Origin: Nostoc sp. TH1S01
GTDB lineage: Bacteria > Cyanobacteriota > Cyanobacteriia > Cyanobacteriales > Nostocaceae
Assembly: GCA_018993265.1 (NCBI GenBank)
Contig: JAGKSW010000018.1
Coordinates: 1 to 64,000 of the forward strand
Direction of reading: 5' to 3'
Length of the DNA: 64,000 nt
The position numbers were made by a program, and so were the translations under genes. Under the pieces are notes generated by a model. That model was not told the origin of the DNA and made no database searches. It saw nothing but the letters and a program-made list of their open reading frames with translations. Positions 44,707-53,251 of the stretch are shown here, in pieces. The stretch's first letter is position 1. Every line of letters starts with the position of its first letter.

Positions 44707-45105
44707 ATGGATAAACAACAAAGTCCTCAAGATACTATTAGTCAGATAATAACTCGTCTAGTGAATCTCCCTGATAAAATTGCAGGTGCAGTTAGGGAAG
44801 GATTGAAAGAACCTTCTAATTTAGTTTGTATTCAAGAAGGAGTGTTTAATTTTGAGTTAATTGAGGAAGATGTGAGGCGGATACAGGGAGATATGAAAGC
44901 TAGAGGTGATAAAGTTCTGGGCAGCAATCTTATCTTATATAAAGAACGTAAACTCATTGAAATTCAGACTTACACTGAGAGAGATGATAAAACTTTTGTG
45001 ATCACAGTTGATGCTGAAATAAAAAGAGGAACTAATATTCCGCCTGACATTTTAGATGAACTAAATGAACAAGGTAGTGTTGTATTAAATTTAAAATTAA
45101 CATAG
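44707..45105 (+). CDS. Third protein of the AAA+ cassette, unknown function
   Basis: 132 residues, MDKQQSPQDTISQIITRLVN and onward, with an N-terminal amphipathic helix (NLPDKIAGAVREGLK) and a beta-rich second half (LILYKERKLIEIQTYTE, then KTFVITVDAEI). Near the C-terminus is IPPDILDELNEQ, like the IPDELNEQ of the neighbouring protein. There are no cysteines suited to metal binding, no signal peptide and no recognised family. It begins 13 bp after the membrane protein gene, and a strong palindrome about 145 bp downstream closes the operon. Confidence 0.72.
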   Translation: MDKQQSPQDTISQIITRLVNLPDKIAGAVREGLKEPSNLVCIQEGVFNFELIEEDVRRIQGDMKARGDKVLGSNLILYKERKLIEIQTYTERDDKTFVITVDAEIKRGTNIPPDILDELNEQGSVVLNLKLT

Positions 45106-45250
45106 CAATTCAGTACGGTACAGGTAAAATTACTTGTCTTGGTATCAGTTTTGGCAAAGAATAATTTGGAACGCTTACCAAAATTGTACATTTACCAACA
45201 ATTTTGATTTCATGAGTATTAGTTCGTTCCATTAAATTTGCTATGTTACT

Positions 45251-45283
45251 AGAGACCCGACTTCTTCAAGAAGTCGGGTCTCT
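45251..45283. terminator. Perfect palindrome AGAGACCCGACTTCTT
   Basis: A 16-bp perfect inverted repeat around a single C lies between the rightward AAA+ cassette and the leftward DUF6888/6887 pair, followed by GGTTATTTTTACTT. The same palindrome type is a common dispersed terminator-like repeat in Nostoc-type genomes. Confidence 0.75.
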
Positions 45284-45344
45284 GGTTATTTTTACTTATT
45301 AAAAATAATAAGTCTTTCACCGGATATCATAATAAGCCAGTTTT

Positions 45345-45533
45345 TTAACCAAGCTCTCCAGAAATTTTATGCTCTAAATGTTCTAAAAATTCGTCCACTG
45401 TACTTGTTTTTCCTTGATTCCGCAGACGTAGAGCCATTGCGTGTATTGCATCTTCATCATCTCTGTGAGCTAGGATATAAGCTCTTAACTGCTTAGTAGT
45501 CATCTGCTCAAAATTCGGCTTCGGTTGATTCAT
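45345..45533 (-). CDS. DUF6887-type small protein
   Basis: 62 residues. The pattern KPNFEQMTTKQLRAYILAHR, then DDEDAIHAMALRL, is that of a small cyanobacterial family (DUF6887) usually encoded beside a DUF6888 gene. It overlaps the upstream DUF6888 frame by 26 bp, so the two are translated from one message. The paired arrangement resembles a toxin-antitoxin unit, but no activity is established. Highly charged, soluble. Confidence 0.75.
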   Translation of the reverse strand: MNQPKPNFEQMTTKQLRAYILAHRDDEDAIHAMALRLRNQGKTSTVDEFLEHLEHKISGELG

Positions 45534-45702
45534 AATTAACCTTTCCTTCTGGGCTGACTGATACTTCTATTTCTTCACCAGCAATGATTATTAAGTCGCC
45601 TGTTCTGCTGTCAGTGGTAACTAAATATATGGGTGTATACATCTTTGTTAATTGCTGACAAATTCTGTACATTGCTGTTTTTTGCTCTACCGTTGGCTCC
45701 AA
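45508..45702 (-). CDS. DUF6888-type small protein
   Basis: 64 residues. It contains TVEQKTAMYRICQQLTKMYT, then IYLVTTDSRTGDLIIIAGE, the signature of the DUF6888 family, with two beta strands and a short helix. The last 26 bp overlap the start of the DUF6887 gene. Cyanobacteria often carry many copies of this pair. The family call is from memory of the sequence pattern and should be checked by profile search. Confidence 0.72.
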   Translation of the reverse strand: MEPTVEQKTAMYRICQQLTKMYTPIYLVTTDSRTGDLIIIAGEEIEVSVSPEGKVNYESTEAEF

Positions 45703-45760
45703 TTCATCATCTCCTGAGTAGGACGCGATCGCACTTCACAGGTAATTTTCTCATTAACCA

Positions 45761-47530
45761 CTAACTAAATTGCTGGGCATAAAATCTAGCATAACGACCT
45801 TCCAGTCTTAATAATTCTTCATGAGTGCCAGATTCGACAATTTGCCCTTTTTCTAGAACGAGAATACGATCGCACCGCCTCACTGTACTCAAACGGTGGG
45901 CAATAATAAATACTGTCCGGTTCTGCATCAATCTTTCTAGGGCTTCTTGTACCAAAGCTTCCGATTCTGAATCTAATGCAGATGTCGCCTCATCTAATAT
46001 TAATATCTGTGGGTTCAGCAGCACCGCACGAGCGATCGCAATTCTTTGGCGTTGTCCACCGGATAAATTTACCCCCCGTTCCCCTACCCAAGTTTGATAA
46101 CCTTCTGGTAACTGAGTAATAAATTGATGAGCGTTAGCAATTTTCGCAGCTGCGATCACCGCATCCATATCAAAATTATCTTGTCCAAAGGCAATGTTTT
46201 GGGCAATACTTCCCGAAAATATCACCGTTTCTTGGGGAACAATGCCAATTTGTCGCCGCAAACTATGTAAGGTGACATCCCGAATATCAATATCATCAAT
46301 CAAAACTTGCCCAGATTCCGGGTCATAAAAACGGGGGAGGAGATTTACAAAGGTGGTTTTTCCTGCACCAGAAGCACCCACCAGGGCGATCGCTTCTCCG
46401 GGTAATGCTAGTAAACTAATATCTTGCAGGACGGGTTCACCGGGTTTGTAAGCAAAGGAAATGTGGCGATATTCTACTTTACCTTTGACTGGGGGCAAAG
46501 CGATCGCAATTGTTTTTTCTACTACCCTCGGTTGAATCGCCATTAATTCAAATACTCGGTCTAATGATGCTTCCCCTTGCTTAAACTCATTATAATTGGT
46601 CGTGGTGTGTCCTATCGGGTCAATTAACAATGCCGCAGCAGCCAGGTAACTGAAAAAATCCCCCACTGTTAAATTACGCTGATAAATTTGCCACGCTCCC
46701 ACCATTAACAAAGATAAAGCACTCAAAGCTTCTAAAAAACCAATGATGGGAATTTGAATGGCTTTGAGGCGTTCGGCGGAATATTTGGCTTTTAAAGAAC
46801 GTTCAGCTTCATAACCAAAACGAGCGATTTCATAATTTTCGGCTGCAAATGCTTGGACAAGACGAATCCCACTAAAAACTTCTGTCAAAATTGCTGATAA
46901 CCCCGACACGCGATTTTGACTTTTGAGGGAATATATACGCAGCCTTTCCCCAAACCACCCAATTAACACCCCCATTAATGGTGCAATTACAATTGTGGCG
47001 AGTGTGAGTTGCCAATTCAAATAAATCATATATATGGGTATGGCAATCAATTGCAACACACAGGGAATAAAGTCGTGTAGCAGTTTATTGACAACTTCCC
47101 CAACTCGGTCAATATCTTCGGTGAGGCGGTAAGCCAAATCACCTGTTTTGGCTGTTTCAAAATAGCTCAAATCTAATTTTTGTAAATGACTATATACTTG
47201 CTTGCGGAGACCATAAGCAACTCTTAAAGCCACTTTAGCCATGTAAATATCTTGCACAGACTGAAAAAAGCCACGCACCAGAAACACCAAAGCACAAATA
47301 CCGGCTAGTTGGGCGATCGCTACTACATTACCTTGTCCAAAAGGTGCGGCTAATTTACCTGCAAGATTAATTAACGTTAATGTCGCCAGCACATATCCGA
47401 TAATGCCGATCAAGCCTTTGATAATATTTGCCCATTGAGGTTTGATATATGGCAGTAGTTGCCAGTAATTAGAACGGTTCTTCAAGCTATGACTTCCAGA
47501 ATGTGATTTTACTCTATTTGACGCTATCAA
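45761..47530 (-). CDS. ABC transporter, fused membrane and ATPase domains (MsbA/HepA-like exporter)
   Basis: 589 residues. The N-terminal six-helix exporter domain (about 30-320) is followed by an ATPase domain with Walker A GASGAGKTT (about 385-393), Q-loop IGIVPQETV, signature LSGGQRQRIA, Walker B ILILDEATSALD and H-loop IIAHRLST. It acts as a homodimer exporting lipids, glycolipids or drugs. Heterocyst HepA belongs to this broad class, but the sequence alone does not justify that name. It stands alone on the minus strand, with a MITE in the region upstream. Confidence 0.9.
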   Translation of the reverse strand: MIASNRVKSHSGSHSLKNRSNYWQLLPYIKPQWANIIKGLIGIIGYVLATLTLINLAGKLAAPFGQGNVVAIAQLAGICALVFLVRGFFQSVQDIYMAKVALRVAYGLRKQVYSHLQKLDLSYFETAKTGDLAYRLTEDIDRVGEVVNKLLHDFIPCVLQLIAIPIYMIYLNWQLTLATIVIAPLMGVLIGWFGERLRIYSLKSQNRVSGLSAILTEVFSGIRLVQAFAAENYEIARFGYEAERSLKAKYSAERLKAIQIPIIGFLEALSALSLLMVGAWQIYQRNLTVGDFFSYLAAAALLIDPIGHTTTNYNEFKQGEASLDRVFELMAIQPRVVEKTIAIALPPVKGKVEYRHISFAYKPGEPVLQDISLLALPGEAIALVGASGAGKTTFVNLLPRFYDPESGQVLIDDIDIRDVTLHSLRRQIGIVPQETVIFSGSIAQNIAFGQDNFDMDAVIAAAKIANAHQFITQLPEGYQTWVGERGVNLSGGQRQRIAIARAVLLNPQILILDEATSALDSESEALVQEALERLMQNRTVFIIAHRLSTVRRCDRILVLEKGQIVESGTHEELLRLEGRYARFYAQQFS

Positions 47531-47728
47531 CTTTTGTGTAGTTGCAATTCACCCCATTTTAAAAGCGATCGCCGCTTTTAAGATATCTTGAGTGTGGCGA
47601 TCGGTGGAAAAAAGATATAAAAGAGAGTGATTATCTCGCTACAAGGATCTTCTGTAGTAAAAGATGTACCTAGTACAGCAAGGCAGAAATAAAGCACCCA
47701 TGATAAATTGCTGAACTGATCACTCTAA

Positions 47729-47902
47729 GAGGATGTTTTAAAAGTTTTGGGCGAATATAATTCGCTACTACACAAACAAAGTCCGCCTGCGCGGACTAAT
47801 GAAAAATCAATGGTTTTGAACCCACGCAGGTGGGTTTTGTCTGTGTAGCCGCGATTTCTAATCGCCAAGAAAAGTAATAAATTAGACTTTTAAAACAACC
47901 TC
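47729..47902. mobile_element. Nested MITE with 17-bp inverted ends
   Basis: The left end GAGGATGTTTTAAAAGT (47729-47745) and right end ACTTTTAAAACAACCTC (47886-47902) are inverted repeats with one mismatch. TAA flanks both sides, compatible with a TA/TAA target duplication of the IS630/mariner type. The interior is mostly the palindromic repeat at 47750-47866. Confidence 0.85.
47750..47866. repeat. Palindromic repeat (GGGCGAAT... type), copy 2
   Basis: 117 bp related to 39035-39150, sharing the TACACAAACAAAGTCCGCCT-like arm, GTGTAGCCGCGA and terminal TCGCC. It makes up the core of the nested MITE, giving a three-layer structure. Confidence 0.7.
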
Positions 47903-48288
47903 TAAAGGTTTCTTCATTTCATACTTCAGACTTCATACTTCAGCTTTTTTGTACTAGCGATTGTGTAGTTGTAGAAATTCCGGCTACCATTCTTAAAATA
48001 AATGGCATCAAATTTGAACAGAAATTATAAATTTTACAGTAGAAGACAGCAGGTATTCCCGATTAAACAACGTTCTCAATTAAAGATGAAAGTAGCGTAA
48101 ACTACTCCCGACTCCCCACTCCCGACTCCCACTGTCAAACTATCAGTAGTCGCAGCCAGATAGTAGTTTATATTAAGGATTTAGAATAACTGTTAAATAT
48201 TGCTGCAAAACAGGGATTTTTCTTGAATAATCTTCCTAGATTTTCCGATGATATTTTCTAATCATTCACACATTCAGGAGTAAATCTA

Positions 48289-48549
48289 GTGCTGACTTCC
48301 ACTTTACTGGCTGCTGCTACTGCACCCCTACAATGGAATCCCTCCATCGGCCTCATCATGATTATTGCTAACATCATAGCTATTGCCTTTGGCAAATCTA
48401 GCATTAAGTACCCCAATTCTGAGCCAGCTTTACCCTCAGCAAAGTTCTTTGGTGGCTTTGGTTTACCTGCGCTACTAGCAACTACAGCCTTTGGTCACAT
48501 TTTAGGTGTAGGTATCATCTTAGGATTGCATAATCTGGGTAGATTCTAA
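48289..48549 (+). CDS. psaK: Photosystem I reaction centre subunit PsaK
   Basis: 86 residues from a GTG start, with AGGAG 9 bases upstream. It has the two-helix PsaK pattern: PSIGLIMIIANIIAIAFGK, then a cytoplasmic loop SSIKYPNSEPALPSAKFFGG, then LPALLATTAFGHILGVGIIL. PsaK sits at the edge of PSI and takes part in phycobilisome/antenna coupling and state transitions. Monocistronic, with a downstream stem-loop. Confidence 0.96.
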   Translation: MLTSTLLAAATAPLQWNPSIGLIMIIANIIAIAFGKSSIKYPNSEPALPSAKFFGGFGLPALLATTAFGHILGVGIILGLHNLGRF

Positions 48550-48601
48550 GTTTCATACCTCAGTTTGCCTTTAGTTCCATATTGTTTTGTCTCAACGCTT
48601 G

Positions 48602-48631
48602 GAGCTAGAAATTATTATTTCTGGCTCTTTC
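48602..48631 (+). terminator. Stem-loop after psaK
   Basis: The stem GAGCTAGAAAT / ATTTCTGGCTC (one G-T pair) with a 4-nt loop is followed by TTTCG. It lies about 52 bp after the psaK stop. Confidence 0.65.
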
Positions 48632-48781
48632 GTATCTCCAAGAATCGGGCAAGATTGTAGTAATATCGTGTCCAGTAAAGGACTTATTATGAAGACCGCA
48701 GAGAGAGTAGAGATGTAGAGATAGAATATCTTACTCAGTACTCATCAACTTAGCTCTATATGTCCGAATGGCGTATTTGGA

Positions 48782-49054
48782 TTAAGAAAAATAATAATGC
48801 TTTCTTACGTCGCTGATAATTTCCCAAGTACAGGACATACCAGCAGGAAAAGTCACCAAATCTCCTTTACCCATTTGCACTGGTTGTCCGCCATCCGGCG
48901 TAACAATGACATCTCCTGTCAAAAAATAGCAAGTTTCTTCAGTATCGTAAGTCCAGGGAAATTGGGATACTTCCTTTTCCCAAATCTCCCATGTGAACAC
49001 ACCCAAATTTTTCAGATATTCTTGACTGGGTTGATGCTCAATTTTAATTTCCAT
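48782..49054 (-). CDS. Cupin-domain protein (DUF861/Cupin_3)
   Basis: 90 residues from the internal ATG (MEIKIEHQPSQEYL); an ATG 17 codons upstream would add a basic segment unlike the family. The single cupin barrel contains TYDTEETCYFLTGDVIVTPD and GDLVTFPAGMSCTWEI. It lacks the usual His-x-His metal ligands, so a catalytic role is doubtful. Similar small cupins are common single genes in cyanobacteria. It lies downstream of the Mo-nitro_C gene on the same strand with a 22-bp gap, probably one transcript. Confidence 0.85.
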   Translation of the reverse strand: MEIKIEHQPSQEYLKNLGVFTWEIWEKEVSQFPWTYDTEETCYFLTGDVIVTPDGGQPVQMGKGDLVTFPAGMSCTWEIISDVRKHYYFS

Positions 49055-49076
49055 ATTTTGTGTTCTCAGTTTGCGT

Positions 49077-49487
49077 TTAACAGTAGGACTGAATATCTTC
49101 GCCACACTGATCTACTAAATAACACAAAGCACGAAAACGCAAGCCGACAAATTGGTCATAAAGAGGGTTCAGTTTGCACATAGGGGGAATGTGACCTATG
49201 GTGCGACCGAACAACACAATATCACGTTCAAAAGGACATTGGGCAGGGATCAATTTTGCAATAAAGTGTGCTAGTTTCCGATTTTGAATTTCAAGTTCGT
49301 CTAACCATTGGCGTAATGGTTGCAGAACATCATACCGAGATTTAGCTAAGGAATTTTTGTTGGCTAATTTTGCAGGCTGCTCTAAAGTTTCAGGTTGAAT
49401 GAAAGCAGGAAGAATAATAGATAAGTTAGTAGTTTTAGGCATAATCGTTAGTAATTTGTCTGAGGTTAATACACTAGTAGGTTGCAC
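49077..49487 (-). CDS. Mo-dependent nitrogenase C-terminal domain protein
   Basis: 136 residues with the Mo-nitro_C pattern: QPLRQWLDELEIQNRKLAHF, AQCPFERDIVLFGRTIGHIPP and CKLNPLYDQFVGLRFRALCYL. The family is named for a domain of unknown role found in diazotrophic and other cyanobacteria; it is not nitrogenase itself. The GTG at 49487 follows a GGAAAG site; an internal ATG at 49442 is the alternative. Next to the cupin gene. Confidence 0.85.
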   Translation of the reverse strand: MQPTSVLTSDKLLTIMPKTTNLSIILPAFIQPETLEQPAKLANKNSLAKSRYDVLQPLRQWLDELEIQNRKLAHFIAKLIPAQCPFERDIVLFGRTIGHIPPMCKLNPLYDQFVGLRFRALCYLVDQCGEDIQSYC

Positions 49488-50244
49488 ATTTAAGTCTTTC
49501 CACGCAATTGATTCCAGTAGGATATGTTGCGCTTGCAGACATAAGTTACTGTAAGCACAAAATGCTTATTTGGTTTACAAAATGCGGGGAAACGTTGACT
49601 TAATTGATATTTAAACTCACCGTATGGTGGAGAACTGTCCCGTTAACTACAAAATAACAAAGAAAAGATAAAAGTGGGATTTTTTTAACTTATTGATTGC
49701 TGATACCGGAAATAGCAATTTCATATATTCAATTTAGATGATACGTTCGGAAACTGTATAGTATCCGTAGATTGAATTTTGCCAGCAAAAGCGCAGTAAG
49801 ATTCTGACTTTAGCTAGACTTTTGAGGAATTAGCTTGTAAAGCTAAATGATTTTAGGATATTGAGTATCAAATAAATTGTTATGTACGCTACATAAGTAA
49901 CCCCAAATCCTATTTAATTAGTTACTTAAAATCGTTTGATAAGCATAGGCTAATAATGTTGCCTGTGTAACCAAACAGAACATCAGGGACGTAAATTACA
50001 GCATATTTCTAGTTATTGAAGTACTGCATTTAAATTCCAACGCTGGGGAGAGAGGCTGTTATTCTGAGAAATTCGGAATTCAGACTCTTGAATTCTCCTG
50101 TAAATCTATCAAAGTAGTTAATTTTGAAATGGTGAGGATAAGAGATGTTTAACAACCAGCTAAATATGAAATAAATATCAATGCCTAAATATCCGATACA
50201 GCTACAGGCAAAATAGAGGTAAGAGAATTTAGCGAAGAACAACG
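49488..50244. other. Intergenic region, no gene seen
   Basis: About 760 bp, AT-rich, between the divergent Mo-nitro_C and Uma2 genes. All frames are closed apart from short ones antisense to Uma2. No strong hairpins or mobile-element ends were noticed. Confidence 0.5.
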
Positions 50245-50799
50245 ATGACTACAGTAGTCCAGTCCACCACTTTAGCAGAATTCCTACAACGCCCCGAAAC
50301 TAAACCCGCCTCGGAATATATCAACGGGAAAATTAGCCAAAAATCTATGCCCCAAGGAGAACATAGTCTCATACAGGTAGAACTGTGTGAAGCAATTAAC
50401 CGGACAGCCAAACCCCAAAAAATTGCCCTAGCTTTCCCGGAACTGCGTTGTGTGTTTGGAGGTGCGGCGATAGTTCCTGATATTTCTGTGTTTCGCTGGG
50501 AACGCATTCCCCGTGAACCATCAGGTAGAATTGCTAACCGCTTTGAAACTTATCCTGACTGGGCTATAGAAATTCTCTCTCCTGACCAAAGCTTTGGAAA
50601 CGTTCTCAATAAACTATTACATTGTTCCCAACATGGTACAGAACTAGGTTGGTTGATTTTTCCAGAGGAAGCGAACATTTTGACTATCTTCCCTAACCAA
50701 CGAGTTGAGATGCTGACAGGTACAGCCCAACTCCCAATTCTCAGCAATATTGATTTAACTTTAACTGTTGAGCAAGTTTTTAGCTGGTTAATTCTTTAG
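50245..50799 (+). CDS. Uma2 family (DUF820) PD-(D/E)XK-type protein
   Basis: 184 residues with the Uma2 pattern: EYINGKISQKSMPQGEHS, then VPDISVFRWERIP, YPDWAIEILSPDQS and HGTELGWLIFPEE. The acidic residues in VPDISVF and AIEILSP form the predicted nuclease core. Uma2 proteins are extremely abundant in cyanobacteria and structurally restriction-endonuclease-like; their biological role is unknown, possibly linked to mobile DNA. Monocistronic, convergent with the WD40 gene. Confidence 0.92.
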   Translation: MTTVVQSTTLAEFLQRPETKPASEYINGKISQKSMPQGEHSLIQVELCEAINRTAKPQKIALAFPELRCVFGGAAIVPDISVFRWERIPREPSGRIANRFETYPDWAIEILSPDQSFGNVLNKLLHCSQHGTELGWLIFPEEANILTIFPNQRVEMLTGTAQLPILSNIDLTLTVEQVFSWLIL

Positions 50800-50859
50800 C
50801 TTGAACCGACAGAAGCCCTAGGTAGTTTATCTGGATACGAAGTTAAAGAAAGGTACTTT

Positions 50860-50893
50860 CAACTCAGCACTCAGCACTCAGCACTCAGCACTT
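50860..50893. repeat. Heptamer ACTCAGC array overlapping the WD40 gene end
   Basis: Four to five copies of ACTCAGC run into the coding sequence of the WD40 protein. Read on the minus strand, the array supplies the final Cys codon and the TGA stop (50885-50887). Confidence 0.75.
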
Positions 50894-53251
50894 TGCTGTC
50901 AGTTGCCAAATTTTGATGGTTTTATCAGAACTACCACTCACAAGAAACTTACCATCAGGACTGAGGGCGAGAGAATTTACGTTTCCAGTATGTCCGGTGA
51001 GGGTGTAGAGGATTTCATTTGTCGCAATCCGCCAAATATTAATTGTACGATCGCTACTTCCACTAAATAACAGTTTGCCATCGGGACTCAACGCGATTGC
51101 TTTCACCTCATCTGAATGGCCTTTGAGAGTCTGCAACAGTTTACCTGTCAGTAAATGCCAAATTTTAATCGTTGTATCAGCACTACCGCTAAACAAAAGT
51201 TGCCCATCTAGACTCATTGCAATTGATTTTACCTCGCCTGTATGACCTATAAGTGTGCGGAGGGGATCACCTGTGTGTGGGTTCCATAGTCTAATTTTGC
51301 TATCGGAACTACCACTGGCGAGAATGCTACCATCAGGGCTGATGGCTACAGCATTAACAGATGAAGAATGCCAAAGTGTACAAATGCGATCGCCTTTGTG
51401 TAGATTCCAGATTTTAATTTTATTACTGCCACTAGCGAGAATCTGCCCATCTGGACTAATATCGACAACGTTGACTGGTTTTTGATGCCCTAATAAAGTG
51501 TGAATTAACTGACCAGTCTTTAAATGCCAAACTGTGACGTTACTTTTGGGATGTTGACAACTTCCCACCGCCAAGAAATTTCCATCGGGACTAATAGCCA
51601 CCGATGAAACTTCGCCTAAATTACCGGAGAGGGTTCTGATTTGTTTGCCGGTTTGTAAATTCCAGATATTAATTGTTTGGTCTGCACAACCACTCACTAC
51701 AGTTTCGCCATCGGGACTAATAGCCACCGATGCAACTTTACCGGAATGACCAGTTAAAGTGTAGATGAGTTCGGGAGATTCGAGGTTGCGTTTTTGTTTA
51801 AGGGTGGCGATCGCTTGTAAAATGTTTTCTGTAGTGGCAACACTTTGGCGATCGCCTACTGCGATAAAATATTCCTGGAGTTTGTAGATATATTCCTCAT
51901 CTTCGATTTTGATGGCAGATTGCATTGCTTCTAACGAATTTGGAAATGCCTGAGTTGCAACTTGACGTAATTCTAACCAAGTGTTAATCGAATAATCGAC
52001 TTGTTCTTTTGCCCAGGTGCGATCGGGTAAATGTGATAAACTCTGGGCTAGTTGTAAAGCCAACTCAGGAACCCAATATCTCCGCTCTTTTGCTAGAGCT
52101 TGATAAACCTGCTGATACCCTGTTGCATACACCTGTAGAATGTTATCTTCTGACATTGCCTGTACCGCTGGCAAATCAAGCCTATCTTTGAGAAAACTAG
52201 GTAATAACTCTGGTAATAATGGCGGTACATCATGATGAACTAAGTGATAAGCATCTGCTACCCAAGCCGCAACAAGACAGTGACAGGTAATTAATACTTG
52301 ACAAAACTTAGCAATATCCTGCTGATTTATCTGGTATTTCAAAGATAACTTACTAATATCAATACCTTTAGCTTGCCATTTTTCAGTCTTTTCTAAAATT
52401 GCTAAGTTATGGACATTATCACCACCTAATTGATTGATTTCCCCTAAGTCTTCCCCTAAATGGATTAATTCATCTCTGATTTTTTTCCACTCTAAAGCCC
52501 GACTTTTAGCAAACTCTTGTAAAATCTCTTTATATGGTAAACGAGAGATAGTTTTATAAAAGTAATTTTCTTGACCTAAACCCCAGTAAGCAATGCGAAA
52601 ATTTAAATAATCCCCATCATGGTCTGACTCTAAAATTAAAATTGGCTCTGTTTTCAACAGACTAAACAAAGCTTTAATACTAGATTCACTATGAAAACGT
52701 TTACTATCCCAAGCACCTGCTAAAAATTCTGTTGGTCTGATAGGGTGATGTAGAGAATAATTTGTATTAATAAATTCTCGGATACCTTCGGCTAAAATTC
52801 TTTCTACTTCCGAAATCTCTTCAGGATGACAATCAAATTGGTCAAATTTAATTTGTGGCGGAGCCAGAAAAATTTTCAGCGGAATATTTGTCCGAGTATT
52901 CCGAGTCTCTAAAATTTGTGAAGGATATAATCTTAACGGCCAGCTATCTAAAACTTTATTAACTTCCGGTAACTGAAGAGATGTATCTCTTTGCTGCTGT
53001 GCTATTTGTAATTGTGTTTCGCGTTGATAAGCAGCTAATTGCTGTTGCAGAATTTTTTCTTGGTGAAATTCATCTTCCGAACCTTTGCTATTAGTTGTAA
53101 TATTGACAAATTCAATCACCTCTTCGATAAATTGAGGTAGTTGGGAATTTGTTGTCGTCAAACCTTCTGTTGTTCTCTTTTGTACTAGATTGACAACTAC
53201 AGGTGCAAACTCTAATACGAGTTGGATGAGTAACCTTAACCCTTGTTCCAT
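50885..53251 (-). CDS. WD40 protein with a large undescribed N-terminal region
   Basis: 788 residues. The C-terminal 290 residues are seven WD40 units with well-kept WD dipeptides or IW/VW equivalents (DQTINIWNLQTGKQIRTL; SPDGKLLFSGSSDRTI), a complete propeller. The N-terminal 500 residues have no P-loop and no recognised domain. They begin with an amphipathic helix (EQGLRLLIQLVLEFAPVVVN) and a Gln-rich coiled coil (about 75-95), followed by a mixed domain (IPLKIFLAPPQIKF, HPIRPTEFLAGAW) and a helical region. Unlike most cyanobacterial WD40 giants it has no NB-ARC or kinase. Cytoplasmic scaffold or sensor, inferred. The stop codon lies in a heptamer array. Confidence 0.85.
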   Translation of the reverse strand: MEQGLRLLIQLVLEFAPVVVNLVQKRTTEGLTTTNSQLPQFIEEVIEFVNITTNSKGSEDEFHQEKILQQQLAAYQRETQLQIAQQQRDTSLQLPEVNKVLDSWPLRLYPSQILETRNTRTNIPLKIFLAPPQIKFDQFDCHPEEISEVERILAEGIREFINTNYSLHHPIRPTEFLAGAWDSKRFHSESSIKALFSLLKTEPILILESDHDGDYLNFRIAYWGLGQENYFYKTISRLPYKEILQEFAKSRALEWKKIRDELIHLGEDLGEINQLGGDNVHNLAILEKTEKWQAKGIDISKLSLKYQINQQDIAKFCQVLITCHCLVAAWVADAYHLVHHDVPPLLPELLPSFLKDRLDLPAVQAMSEDNILQVYATGYQQVYQALAKERRYWVPELALQLAQSLSHLPDRTWAKEQVDYSINTWLELRQVATQAFPNSLEAMQSAIKIEDEEYIYKLQEYFIAVGDRQSVATTENILQAIATLKQKRNLESPELIYTLTGHSGKVASVAISPDGETVVSGCADQTINIWNLQTGKQIRTLSGNLGEVSSVAISPDGNFLAVGSCQHPKSNVTVWHLKTGQLIHTLLGHQKPVNVVDISPDGQILASGSNKIKIWNLHKGDRICTLWHSSSVNAVAISPDGSILASGSSDSKIRLWNPHTGDPLRTLIGHTGEVKSIAMSLDGQLLFSGSADTTIKIWHLLTGKLLQTLKGHSDEVKAIALSPDGKLLFSGSSDRTINIWRIATNEILYTLTGHTGNVNSLALSPDGKFLVSGSSDKTIKIWQLTAKC

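Larger units (their letters stand above)
47670..47957. mobile_element. CTAG-ended MITE, copy 2, interrupted by another MITE
   Basis: Ends CTAGTACAGCAAGGC and TTTTTTGTACTAG. Compared with the copies at 35563 and 58164 it lies in the opposite orientation and is split: the conserved CACTCTAA and AGGTTTCTTCATTTC blocks, which adjoin in the other copies, are separated by the 174-bp insert at 47729-47902. Confidence 0.8.
47531..48288. other. Spacer between the exporter gene and psaK
   Basis: About 760 bp. It holds the nested MITEs listed separately (47670-47957) and a CGACTCC/CCACTCC heptamer run (48106-48130). The last 150 bp are AT-rich and must contain the psaK promoter and leader. Confidence 0.55.

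Noticed and set aside
45761-47530. Naming the ABC exporter hepA
   Set aside because: The domain layout fits, but no heterocyst-envelope genes are adjacent and motifs alone cannot separate HepA from other MsbA-type exporters.
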